From positions 1 through 20,320 of the forward strand of contig CALKAK010000062.1 of the NCBI GenBank assembly GCA_937983015.1: a DNA stretch of 20,320 nt, in the 5' to 3' direction. The first letter of the stretch is position 1. The number at the start of each line of letters is the position of its first letter. Below, one piece after another: positions 14,178 through 20,320 of the stretch. The notes beneath the pieces were generated by a model, which saw only the letters and a list, made by a program, of their open reading frames with translations, ran no database searches and was not told the DNA's origin. The position numbers and the translations under genes are program-made. The stretch comes from an uncultured Bacillaceae bacterium. GTDB lineage: Bacteria > Bacillota > Bacilli > Bacillales > Caldibacillaceae.

Positions 14178-15110
14178 TTAAGACCAGCGTGTCTGATCAT
14201 CGATGAAGGCGGAAGCAAAATATCCTCTATGTAAATGAAGCGACATCGAGCATAAGATGATCCCCACGCTCGTAAAAAGATAAAACTTAATCAAGTTTTC
14301 GACTAGACGTACTTTGTAAAGACAAGATTTCAAAATCGTCTTCATCACCTCATCTTCATCGTTGGAACGGGTGATGTAATTCGCGATATTTTTTATTTCT
14401 TGAACCGCATTACGGACAGCAAAACTATAATCCGCTCTCGTCAATAATTCAATATCATTGTATCCATCTCCAAAGGCCATCGTTTCTTAAGGTGTGACTC
14501 CGAGCAAATTTTGCAAATATTCTACCGTTGTACCTTTATGTACATTCGCATTAGCTATGTCGATCCAGACGGCTTCACTGGAAACGATATACGCGCAATC
14601 GGAAAAAGTGGCCAGCTTTTTTGTCGTTTCAAAACAGCCCAGCTTTGGATCGTGAACCGTGATTTTTACAAAATCCTCGCGAACCTCACAAAAACGGGAT
14701 ACTTGATGAACATGGGCGTATGAGCCTCTGACGATCGCATATTCTTCATGGGGATATCGTTTTTGACATAAGCTCCTTTTTCCGTACAGGCTATAATAGT
14801 TTGTTCTGTATCGATTTCCTCCAACAATCGGATGATTTCTAGACCAAGATAATTAGGAATCAGCGATTCATAAACATATCGCCCATTGTGCTTGATTCTC
14901 GTTGCACTATCACCCAAAATCCAAAAATCTCTGGCATCTTCACCGAATAATTCCTCTACCCGTTCGCACTGTTTTCCCGTCACTGGTGCAAAAGCCACGC
15001 CCTTTTCGGTCAGCAACTTTTTAACTTCTTTAAAAAAGCTTTCTATTAAAATCCCCTTCGCTATTGAAAAATGTCCCGTCCATATCGGTCAGAATGAGTT
15101 TGATCATCAT
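14178..15110 (-). pseudogene. Cof-type HAD phosphatase, two frameshifts and one stop
   Basis: The remains of a HAD-IIB (Cof/YkrA-like) sugar-phosphate phosphatase. Motif I is intact near the start (MMIKLILTDMDGTFFNSEGD, nucleophile Asp in DMDGT), and motif IV near the end (MAFGDGYNDIELL, Mg-binding GDxxND). Between them is EKGVAFAPVTGKQCERVEEL. Lesions are a T6 run (complement at 15032-15037; five would restore the frame), a one-base loss near 14750 and TAA at 14489-14487 just before motif IV. The C-terminal homology ends near 14315; the open frame then runs on with an unrelated hydrophobic tail to 14178. The start at 15110 has AGAAGGA upstream. It once probably dephosphorylated phosphosugars. 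Confidence 0.85.
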
Positions 15111-15201
15111 CGTTCCTTCTAAACATCTGGAGCTAAGCTTTAAAAATCGCATCCAATCGACTATTGATGTCTGTTTTTTAAAAAAACAAAATCAGAAAAA
15201 A

Positions 15202-15237
15202 GGGCTGACCGAATCAATGGCATGACCGATCCAGCCC
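15202..15237 (-). terminator. Terminator of the beta-glucosidase gene
   Basis: GGGCTG (minus 15237-15232) pairs with CAGCCC (15207-15202), and inner bases add partial pairing. TTTTTTCTG follows on the minus strand. It sits 95 bases past the stop at 15333. Confidence 0.75.
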
Positions 15238-15332
15238 CCTGATGCGAAGATGATGTTTCTATTAACATACAAACCAGTCACTGAATGAGCATCATGGTAA
15301 GCGAAACCCATTATGGAACATTCATGATCCAA

Positions 15333-16784
15333 TCATTCACCTTCATAAAGGCTTGCCCCATTTGTCTCGATGATTTTCTTGTACCAGTAGAAGCTTTTCT
15401 TTCTTTTCCTTTCCAATGTGCCCTTCCCTTCGTTATCCCGGTCCACATAAATGTAACCATAACGTTTTTTCATCTCGCCTGTCGAAGCGCTGACGAGATC
15501 GATCGGTCCCCAGCTCGTGTAACCGATTACTTCCACGCCGTCTTTAATCGCTTCGTGCAATTCTTTCAAATGGGCTTTTAAATAATCGATTCGATAGTCA
15601 TCATGAATTTCACCATTTTCATCCACTTGATCTACCGCACCGAGACCGTTTTCTACCACGAATAAAGGGATCCGATAGCGATCATATAATTGTACTGCGG
15701 TGATGCGGAATCCTTTCGGATCGATCGTCCAGCCCCAATCACTTGTCTTTAAATAAGGGTTTTTCACCGTACCGATGACATTGCCATCGGTAACATCTTT
15801 CAAGATTTCCGGATCGGTGCTGACAACACGGCTCGAATAATAACTAAAGCCAACGTAATCCACAGTACCCTCTTTTAATATATCGAGGTCGCCCTCTTCC
15901 ATAGCGATTTCTATCTGGTTCTCTTGCAAGAATCGTTTCACATACCCCGGATACTCACCAAAAACCTGAACATCCGTGAAAAAATACGAGGCACGGTCCG
16001 CTTGAATCGCCGCCCAAACATCATCCGGATTGCAAGAATACGGATAATAGCTTCCCGCTGCCAGCATGCAACCGATCTTAGCATCCGAAATAATTTCATG
16101 TCCCGCCTTCACTGCTAGCGCACTGGCGACGAGTTGATGGTGGGCCGCTTGATAGATAGCTTGTTTAGGATCTTCCTCTTTTGTAAAAACAAGACCGCCT
16201 CCCACATAAGGTAAAAAGAGCAGCATATTGATTTCGTTAAAGGTTAACCAGTATTTCACCTTGTCTTTATAGCGGGAAAAGACGGTTCTTGCATATTTTT
16301 CAAATAACTCGACGAGTTTACGATTTCGCCAGCCACCATATTTTTTCACGAGATTTACCGGGACATCAAAATGGGCTAATGTGACGACCGGTTCGATGTT
16401 ATGTTTTCTTAATTCATCGAAGACGCGGTCGTAAAATCGTAGACCGGCTTCATTCGGTTCCGCATCATCCCCATTCGGGAAAATCCGGGCCCATGAAATG
16501 GAAAGCCGGAACGCTTTAAAACCCATTTCCGCAAAAAGGGCGATATCTTCTTTATAGCGATGATAAAAATCGATGGCCTCATGGGAAGGATAAAATTCGC
16601 CTTCGAGTGGTTCAAAAGAAGGCAAATACCCTTTCATAAACTCCCATCTTTTTTCACCATACGGTAAGAGGTCAACGGTGGTCAATCCTTTCCCATCTTC
16701 CAGATAAGCGCCTTCTGCCTGATTCGCAGCAATGGCCCCTCCCCATAAAAATCCATCCGGAAAACGCAAATTCTTCTCACTCAT
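15333..16784 (-). CDS. 6-phospho-beta-glucosidase, glycoside hydrolase family 1
   Basis: A 483-residue cytosolic GH1 enzyme that cleaves beta-glucoside 6-phosphates delivered by a PTS. It starts with FPDGFLWGGAIAANQAEGAY. The acid/base is Glu184 (TFNEINM), the nucleophile Glu378 (FVVENGLG), and the aglycone/glycone pocket shows SYYSSRV and GYTSWGPIDLVSASTGEMKK. The last stretch, with S-x-S-T-x-E-x-K-K-R-Y-G, is the phosphate-binding signature that separates 6-phospho enzymes from plain beta-glucosidases. Length and motifs are complete. Start: the ATG at 16784 (MSEKN) follows AGAAGGGAG by about 10 bases; a GTG at 16790 is less likely. It is the only intact gene of its locus: the EIIC upstream is truncated and the regulator is broken, so phosphorylated substrate must come from another PTS. 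Confidence 0.95.
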   Translation of the reverse strand: MSEKNLRFPDGFLWGGAIAANQAEGAYLEDGKGLTTVDLLPYGEKRWEFMKGYLPSFEPLEGEFYPSHEAIDFYHRYKEDIALFAEMGFKAFRLSISWARIFPNGDDAEPNEAGLRFYDRVFDELRKHNIEPVVTLAHFDVPVNLVKKYGGWRNRKLVELFEKYARTVFSRYKDKVKYWLTFNEINMLLFLPYVGGGLVFTKEEDPKQAIYQAAHHQLVASALAVKAGHEIISDAKIGCMLAAGSYYPYSCNPDDVWAAIQADRASYFFTDVQVFGEYPGYVKRFLQENQIEIAMEEGDLDILKEGTVDYVGFSYYSSRVVSTDPEILKDVTDGNVIGTVKNPYLKTSDWGWTIDPKGFRITAVQLYDRYRIPLFVVENGLGAVDQVDENGEIHDDYRIDYLKAHLKELHEAIKDGVEVIGYTSWGPIDLVSASTGEMKKRYGYIYVDRDNEGKGTLERKRKKSFYWYKKIIETNGASLYEGE

Positions 16785-16833
16785 GATCACTCTTCTCCCT
16801 TCTAATGTTCGATCATTAATAAGTATGGAGAAA

Positions 16834-16857
16834 GCGGTCTGTCCATATGACGACCGC
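16834..16857. promoter_or_regulatory. Intercistronic hairpin
   Basis: GCGGTC (16834-16839) and GACCGC (16852-16857) form a 6-bp GC-rich stem with a 12-base loop between the EIIC remnant and the glucosidase gene. There is no U-tract. It may act as an RNA-processing or stability element. Confidence 0.4.
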
Positions 16858-16903
16858 CTCCTCTTTCAGTATAAATGAAACTTCGTTTATTGGTAAAACA
16901 TTT

Positions 16904-17740
16904 TTATGCTTCCGTCGGTTGCTCTTCCCCTTGTTCCTGGGCATATGCCTGGTTATCGGCAATCCGGAAGAATGGATAATAGATGAATATGGTCATGATC
17001 ACAAGGAGTATCTCCAGCACCGCAAACTTCCAACTTCCCTGTAACAAGGCGATAATGATAATCGGTGTTCCAAGTGGAACGTTTGCCCCCATCAATGGTG
17101 GAACGATACCGATGGCCGTTACGATATAAGCCACGAGCGCACAGAGAAGAGGTGACAGGATGAAGGGAATCGCCATAATCGGGTTTAAAATGATCGGTGT
17201 ACCGAACATGATCGGTTCGTTGATTCCACAAATTCCGGCGGGGATCGCTAATTTTCCGAGGGTCTTAAAGCGCTGACTTTTCGCTCTGAATAGCATGAGC
17301 AAGTTCAGTCCTAACGTTGCACCACTTCCTCCCAACAGGATATAAACCATGACAAAGGCTAGTCCGACGATGTTCGGTAGTGGCTCGCCGGCTTGATAGG
17401 CTTCGAGGTTCTGCAAGTCAAGTGAAATCCAGATCGGCATCATAACGGATAGCACGACAAGCATACCGTGAATTCCGAACAACCACAGAAGATGGACGAC
17501 GAACATGGCCAAAAGCAACGCCCAGATCGAACCACCAAGGTTTTGCAACGGGGTTTGCAAGAATGTGTAGATAACCGCATGGACACTTCCCCACGGAGTT
17601 ACGTTAAATATCGCTTTAACGATTAACATGAGTGCAACGATAATAAATCCGGGAACTAAACCGGAAAATGTCCTTTGAATCGTCGGCGATAATCCTCCAG
17701 GTATTCTAAAAATTTCACCTCTTTTTAATGATATCCATAT
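16904..17740 (-). pseudogene. PTS lactose/cellobiose-type EIIC, N-terminally truncated
   Basis: The C-terminal half to two thirds of a sugar-transporting EIIC (LicC/CelB class). From the break it reads RIPGGLSPTIQRTFSGLVPG, then GSVHAVIYTFLQTPLQNLGG, FGIHGMLVVLSVMMPIW, and the sugar-site signature ICGINEPIMFGTPIILNPIM, ending with MGANVPLGTPIIIIALLQGS and an acidic tail (EQGEEQPTEA). Full members have about 420-450 residues; here the frame opens only at 17740, after a TAA, giving about 278 codons without a proper start or ribosome site. The first ATG (17629) lies inside a membrane segment. The N-terminal helices are simply absent, so a deletion rather than a point lesion is likely. EIIA and EIIB genes are not in the window. 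Confidence 0.85.
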
Positions 17741-17754
17741 TTAAACGTCCAACA

Positions 17755-17770
17755 ATATGTCCAAACATAT
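17755..17770. promoter_or_regulatory. Palindrome upstream of the PTS remnant
   Basis: ATATGT, CCAA, ACATAT (17755-17770) is a perfect inverted repeat just ahead of the EIIC remnant. It may be a left-over operator of the locus regulator. It is AT-rich, so chance is possible. Confidence 0.3.
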
Positions 17771-17814
17771 ATGACCGTTTCCCCGATATTCAATAGAAGG
17801 CCAAACTAGACCGG

Positions 17815-18427
17815 TCATTCTCCCAAATGAGCGGATTTTTCAATGTGACAACTGACCAAAAAGTTTGCCTGGTGCAGGGAAATACTGAATGGAGAATCGC
17901 CATCAGATTCCCATAACATGTGTAGGCAATTTTTTCCGCTGCAGAACGGAATCAATGTAATTTTCACCAACAAGCCCGTCTTCAAACAGGCGATTACCAA
18001 GCAAGCGTATAACTTGAAAGTTTTTTCGTAAATAAACATATTCCCTCTTTAAATATTGACCGATATCCGTAAGTTTTCGATCCAACTTCTTCCTAATCTT
18101 CCGGAGATCTGCTTCGCCAAAAATCGTGTTGACGATTACTACAGGGACTGAAAGTCCCGATCATAGACAGGCACAACACTGAATCGGCAAGAAACCGTTC
18201 CAGTAAAAAACGATGAAAGCGAACAGGATCATCGATTCGCCATAAATACCTATGCTGCGTTTTGCGATAACTTATCCATCACCGGTTTGCATAAAAAGAT
18301 TGAAGAATTTTATATCATTTTGAATCGTTTTTGTACTTACCTGGAATTTTGATGCGAGGTCTGCGCTGGTAATCGGCTCAGAAGCGAGAGAAAGATATTG
18401 GAGAATTTGGAGCTGTCGATTATTCAT
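17815..18427 (-). pseudogene. LicR/BglG-type PTS-regulated activator, collapsed remnant
   Basis: The head and tail of a multi-domain PTS regulator are present, but the centre is gone. The head has ATG 18427 and the N-terminal HTH (MNNRQLQILQYLSLASEPIT, then SADLASKFQVSTKTIQNDIK), after which the frame breaks. Small pieces follow (DDPVRFHRFLLERFL, about 18190-18235). The tail, at 17903-18085, resembles the link into a fructose/mannitol-type EIIA domain (RKLTDIGQYLKREYVYL, LFEDGLVGENYIDSVLQRKK), then a broken end. Whole LicR proteins are about 640 residues with HTHs, two PRDs, EIIB and EIIA; only about 600 bases remain. In relatives this gene controls the lic (beta-glucoside) operon, matching the EIIC and glucosidase downstream. 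Confidence 0.75.
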
Positions 18428-18599
18428 AAGATCGCCTCTTGATAGACCGTTTTCTAATTTCAATATACCATTAAGCGAAATATTCGACAATTAGTGTTTT
18501 TTTTAATATTTATTCCTGAAAATCTAATCTTATTTTTCCCAGATTACTAAAGCGCTGAACGCGAATGAATGAAAAACTTTTTTGAATTAAATTCATCTT

Positions 18600-18619
18600 C
18601 ACCAATCGTCCATTGGGTG
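18600..18619. promoter_or_regulatory. Inverted repeat and possible sporulation promoter
   Basis: CACCAAT (18600-18606) faces ATTGGGTG (18612-18619) as an inverted repeat with one bulged G. ACC followed 16 bases later by AATATACTA resembles a sigma-K pair (AC at -35, CATAnnnTA at -10). This fits the coat-like gene downstream but is a loose match. Confidence 0.25.
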
Positions 18620-18660
18620 AATATACTACTCTGGAAAAGAATTGGGGAGGGAGCCTGAAG

Positions 18661-19056
18661 ATGTATCTATACCCACATGGGAACGCCATGCCTCCGTATG
18701 ATCAACAAAACTTAATCGATTTATGTAAAAAATATAAAATGCATTTAATATTATTTGAAACGATGGATGGACAAATGTTTCCGGGGATCGTTGACAATGT
18801 CGATGATGATGGGGTTGAAATCCTGGTTCCTGATGGTGACAATTTCAACGATTATGATGACGATAATGATTACGATAATGATTATGATTATAATAACTGG
18901 GATCGGCAATTCGCCCCTTGGTATGGCGGATACGGATTCATACCTTATGGATATCCACCATTCTGGTATGGATATCCACGGATATTTCGGCGTTTCCGGC
19001 GTAGACGCTATCCATTCCGGGTATTGCGCAGAATAATGTTCCCATTTTTTTATTAA
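18661..19056 (+). CDS. Spore-coat-like protein with acidic block and Arg/Tyr-rich tail
   Basis: A 131-residue protein in three distinct parts. An N-terminal domain (about 1-60, QQNLIDLCKKYKMHLILFET then DGQMFPGIVDNVDDDGVEIL) has the beta-strand rhythm of an Sm-like small barrel. Next is an extremely acidic block of Asp/Asn/Tyr (about 62-83, NDYDDDNDYDNDYDYNNWD). Last comes an aromatic and glycine/proline-rich stretch (YGGYGFIPYGYPPFWYGYP) ending in an arginine-rich tail (RIFRRFRRRRYPFRVLRR). Tyr/Gly/Arg-rich tails are usual in Bacillus spore coat and crust proteins, so that location is inferred, not shown. The opposite charges of block and tail could drive self-assembly. Start: the ATG at 18661 after GGGGAGGGAG; the frame is open from 18613 but lacks a better site. 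A terminator follows. Confidence 0.8.
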   Translation: MYLYPHGNAMPPYDQQNLIDLCKKYKMHLILFETMDGQMFPGIVDNVDDDGVEILVPDGDNFNDYDDDNDYDNDYDYNNWDRQFAPWYGGYGFIPYGYPPFWYGYPRIFRRFRRRRYPFRVLRRIMFPFFY

Positions 19057-19065
19057 TTGTCAAAT

Positions 19066-19094
19066 TTCAGGGTCTTTGGGCTCTGAATTTTTTT
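19066..19094 (+). terminator. Terminator of the coat-like gene
   Basis: TTCAGGG (19066-19072) pairs with CTCTGAA (19081-19087), including one G-U, across an 8-base loop, and runs into TTTTTTT. It begins 9 bases after the stop. Confidence 0.85.
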
Positions 19095-19155
19095 ATATAA
19101 TGATAGATGAACCACTTCGGTCCGATGATAGATTAAAAATATAGGGGGGGTCTTG

Positions 19156-19332
19156 ATGAAAGTACAGTATCCGGTTAAAGAAAATGTGGATATTAAAGAG
19201 GTCAAAGCGGCGTTAAAACCCTTTGGTGGGCGCTGCGCCAAGATTGTGGACGGGCGGTTAGAATATCAAATTAAAGAAGAAAAAGAGAAGGAAGCCTATG
19301 AGGCTTTAAAAGAACGGGGATATATTGAATAA
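19156..19332 (+). CDS. 58-aa charged cytosolic protein, function unknown
   Basis: A compact ORF starting at the ATG 19156 after GGGGGGG, with 5 bases between. The protein begins MKVQYPVKENVDIKEVKAAL, continues KPFGGRCAKIVDGRLEYQIK and ends EEKEKEAYEALKERGYIE. It has a beta-alpha-beta-beta-alpha look and balanced Lys/Glu content, typical of a small folded cytosolic protein, with a single Cys. It is not hydrophobic and has no signal. I do not recognise the family. It is separated from the coat-like gene by a terminator, so it has its own promoter, perhaps TATAAT at 19094-19099. A stem-loop follows at 19366. Confidence 0.75.
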   Translation: MKVQYPVKENVDIKEVKAALKPFGGRCAKIVDGRLEYQIKEEKEKEAYEALKERGYIE

Positions 19333-19365
19333 TTTTGGTTCGGGATCGATCTTTTCTACATACAC

Positions 19366-19392
19366 GTGGGTTCGCTTCGGGCTTGAACCCAC
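19366..19392 (+). terminator. Stem-loop after the 58-aa gene
   Basis: GTGGGTTC (19366-19373) and GAACCCAC (19385-19392) form a perfect 8-bp stem with an 11-base loop. The tail TTCTTCTTCCTC is pyrimidine-rich but a poor U-tract. It is a probable terminator, 34 bases past the stop. Confidence 0.55.
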
Positions 19393-19787
19393 TTCTTCTT
19401 CCTCTATCAAGTGGCGCAACGATGATAATCAAGCTCTACAGAAATGTTTTCAAAGTTTTTTCAGGAAAATGTATATTTTTCACGTTTACTATTCAAAAGG
19501 TGATCCTTTTTTGATAAACTAACTATTGTGTGCATTTCCCCGGTAAAGATTACCACCGCACATTCCATCATTTTTACCCCATTCAAACAAAATCCATCAT
19601 GCCAAATCGGGAATTTAGTCTTAATACCTACTAATACCTACTCATGATTTTTTTCAATTCCGCATGATAAAATGCTGGTCTTTTCTCTTTCTGTGAATGA
19701 ACACCGATCGCGAAAAATATCCGTATTTGTGAATATTTAAACAATTTTGATCGGTCGATAGACGAAATTTGATTAGGTGGGATGTCC
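19393..19787. other. Gene-free leader region of the DUF1538 gene
   Basis: No gene is supported. Two small features are present: an exact 10-base tandem repeat (TAATACCTAC twice, 19622-19641), and a nested hairpin candidate near 19528-19560 (outer TGTGTG with CGCACA, inner GGTAA with TTACC). Neither is tied to a known element. Confidence 0.4.
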
Positions 19788-20320
19788 ATGAACAGTTTTA
19801 AAGATACGGCACTGGAAGTTATCCAGATGATCGTCCCGATCACTGTGATCGTTATTATTTTACAAATGACTCTAATTAAATTGCCATTGGAAACCTTCTC
19901 ACAATTTTTTGCTGGAGTGATCATGGTTGGAGTCGGTCTATTCCTCTTTCTCATAGGGGTGGATGTTGGTTTAACGCCAGTGGGTGAAGACATGGGATCC
20001 ACGTTAACAAAAAAGGGGAGATTATGGGTTTTACTATTTTTTGGTTTTATCATCGGTTTTGCATCAACCGTTGCCGAACCGCACGTACAGGTATTGGATA
20101 AACAAGTAAATCTCGTTTCCGATGGTGCGGTACCGAAGTTATTATTGATCGTCTCCATAGGCATTGCAGTGGGCTTTTTCGTGATCATCGGATTATTACG
20201 GATTTTATTTAACATCGATATCATTAAAATTTTTATCATCGGTTTAACAATTGTTTTTATTCTTACCATATTTACCCCAGCAAATTTTGTACCTATTGCT
20301 TTCGATTCTGGTGGTGTTAT
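19788..20320 (+). CDS. DUF1538 membrane protein, 3' end beyond window
   Basis: An integral membrane protein of the DUF1538 family; 177 codons are visible and the frame runs off the right edge. It begins MNSFKDTALEVIQMIVPITV. The family repeat follows: FFAGVIMVGVGLFLFLIGVD with VGLTPVGEDMGSTL, then FGFIIGFASTVAEPHVQVLD (the TVAEP motif), and FVPIAFDSGG at the edge, where a DxGGVTTG-like motif is expected. At least five hydrophobic helices are visible. The family is predicted to be a transporter, often next to a PII-type regulator gene; what lies downstream here cannot be seen. Start: ATG 19788 is 7 bases after AGGTGG; an in-frame ATG at 19782 is too close. Confidence 0.9.
   Translation, partial: MNSFKDTALEVIQMIVPITVIVIILQMTLIKLPLETFSQFFAGVIMVGVGLFLFLIGVDVGLTPVGEDMGSTLTKKGRLWVLLFFGFIIGFASTVAEPHVQVLDKQVNLVSDGAVPKLLLIVSIGIAVGFFVIIGLLRILFNIDIIKIFIIGLTIVFILTIFTPANFVPIAFDSGGV

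Noticed and set aside
18144..18158. Perfect palindrome GGGACTGAAAGTCCC
   Set aside because: It lies inside the collapsed regulator pseudogene with no T-tract and no gene to control, so it is probably incidental.
19631..20269. 212-codon minus-strand ORF at the right end
   Set aside because: It is the antisense of the DUF1538 gene. Its Ile/Met/Thr/Asn-rich sequence is a by-product of the membrane helices.
1..20320. CRISPR arrays, insertion sequences, toxin-antitoxin or defence systems
   Set aside because: No regularly spaced repeats, transposase motifs or recognisable defence proteins were found on either strand.

Overview
The window looks like the chromosome of a spore-forming, probably thermotolerant, member of the Bacillaceae. 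The reasons are a GerA-type spore germination gene, a Bacillus-type ykkCD pair, Gpx, Dps and DUF1538 genes, strong purine-rich ribosome binding sites and U-tailed hairpin terminators. I do not name a species. The first 47 bases are not genomic: they are the 3' part of an Illumina TruSeq index adapter, so the left edge is an untrimmed contig end.

Layout. 54-1211 (-): GerA-family germinant receptor A subunit, frameshifted at an A10 run and cut by the contig end. 1430-1681 (+): two-helix small membrane protein. 1838-2305 (-): a coding-like remnant with four internal stops. 2415-3911 (-): intact amidase. 3927-7190 is gene-poor. It holds a frameshifted phage holin, a tRNA-Val(GAC) with its own promoter and terminator, a 33-34 aa membrane peptide and a broken DUF4352 lipoprotein. 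7221-8163 (+): a membrane/coiled-coil/HTH protein overlapping a MltG-like LysM-type exported protein. 8279-9857: thioredoxin-type glutathione peroxidase (-) divergent from ykkCD (+). Between them lie a perfect PerR-box palindrome and a guanidine-I-like riboswitch with a terminator. 9869-10989: 50-aa membrane peptide and an FNR-like regulator with Cys/His near its N-terminus. 11221-13996 (-): MarR pseudogene, Dps, YfcC/DcuC-type carrier. 14178-18427 (-): HAD phosphatase pseudogene, then a decaying lic-type beta-glucoside PTS locus in which only the GH1 6-phospho-beta-glucosidase is intact; EIIC is truncated and the LicR-like regulator is a shell. 18661-20320 (+): spore-coat-like tripartite protein, a 58-aa protein, and a DUF1538 membrane protein that runs off the right edge.

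How it fits together. The working parts serve peroxide and iron stress (Gpx, Dps, FNR-like sensor), guanidinium export (YkkCD under a riboswitch), sporulation or germination, and small-molecule metabolism or transport. Around them is an unusual load of broken genes. Most of their frameshifts are one-base changes in homopolymer runs, while about 7 kb of neighbouring intact genes carry none. That favours real gene decay over general sequencing error, though the adapter at the edge means the assembly should be checked. I see no CRISPR array, insertion sequence, defence system or clearly new multi-gene system. The most original material is the divergent riboswitch, the PerR palindrome, the tripartite coat-like protein and the homopolymer-linked decay.
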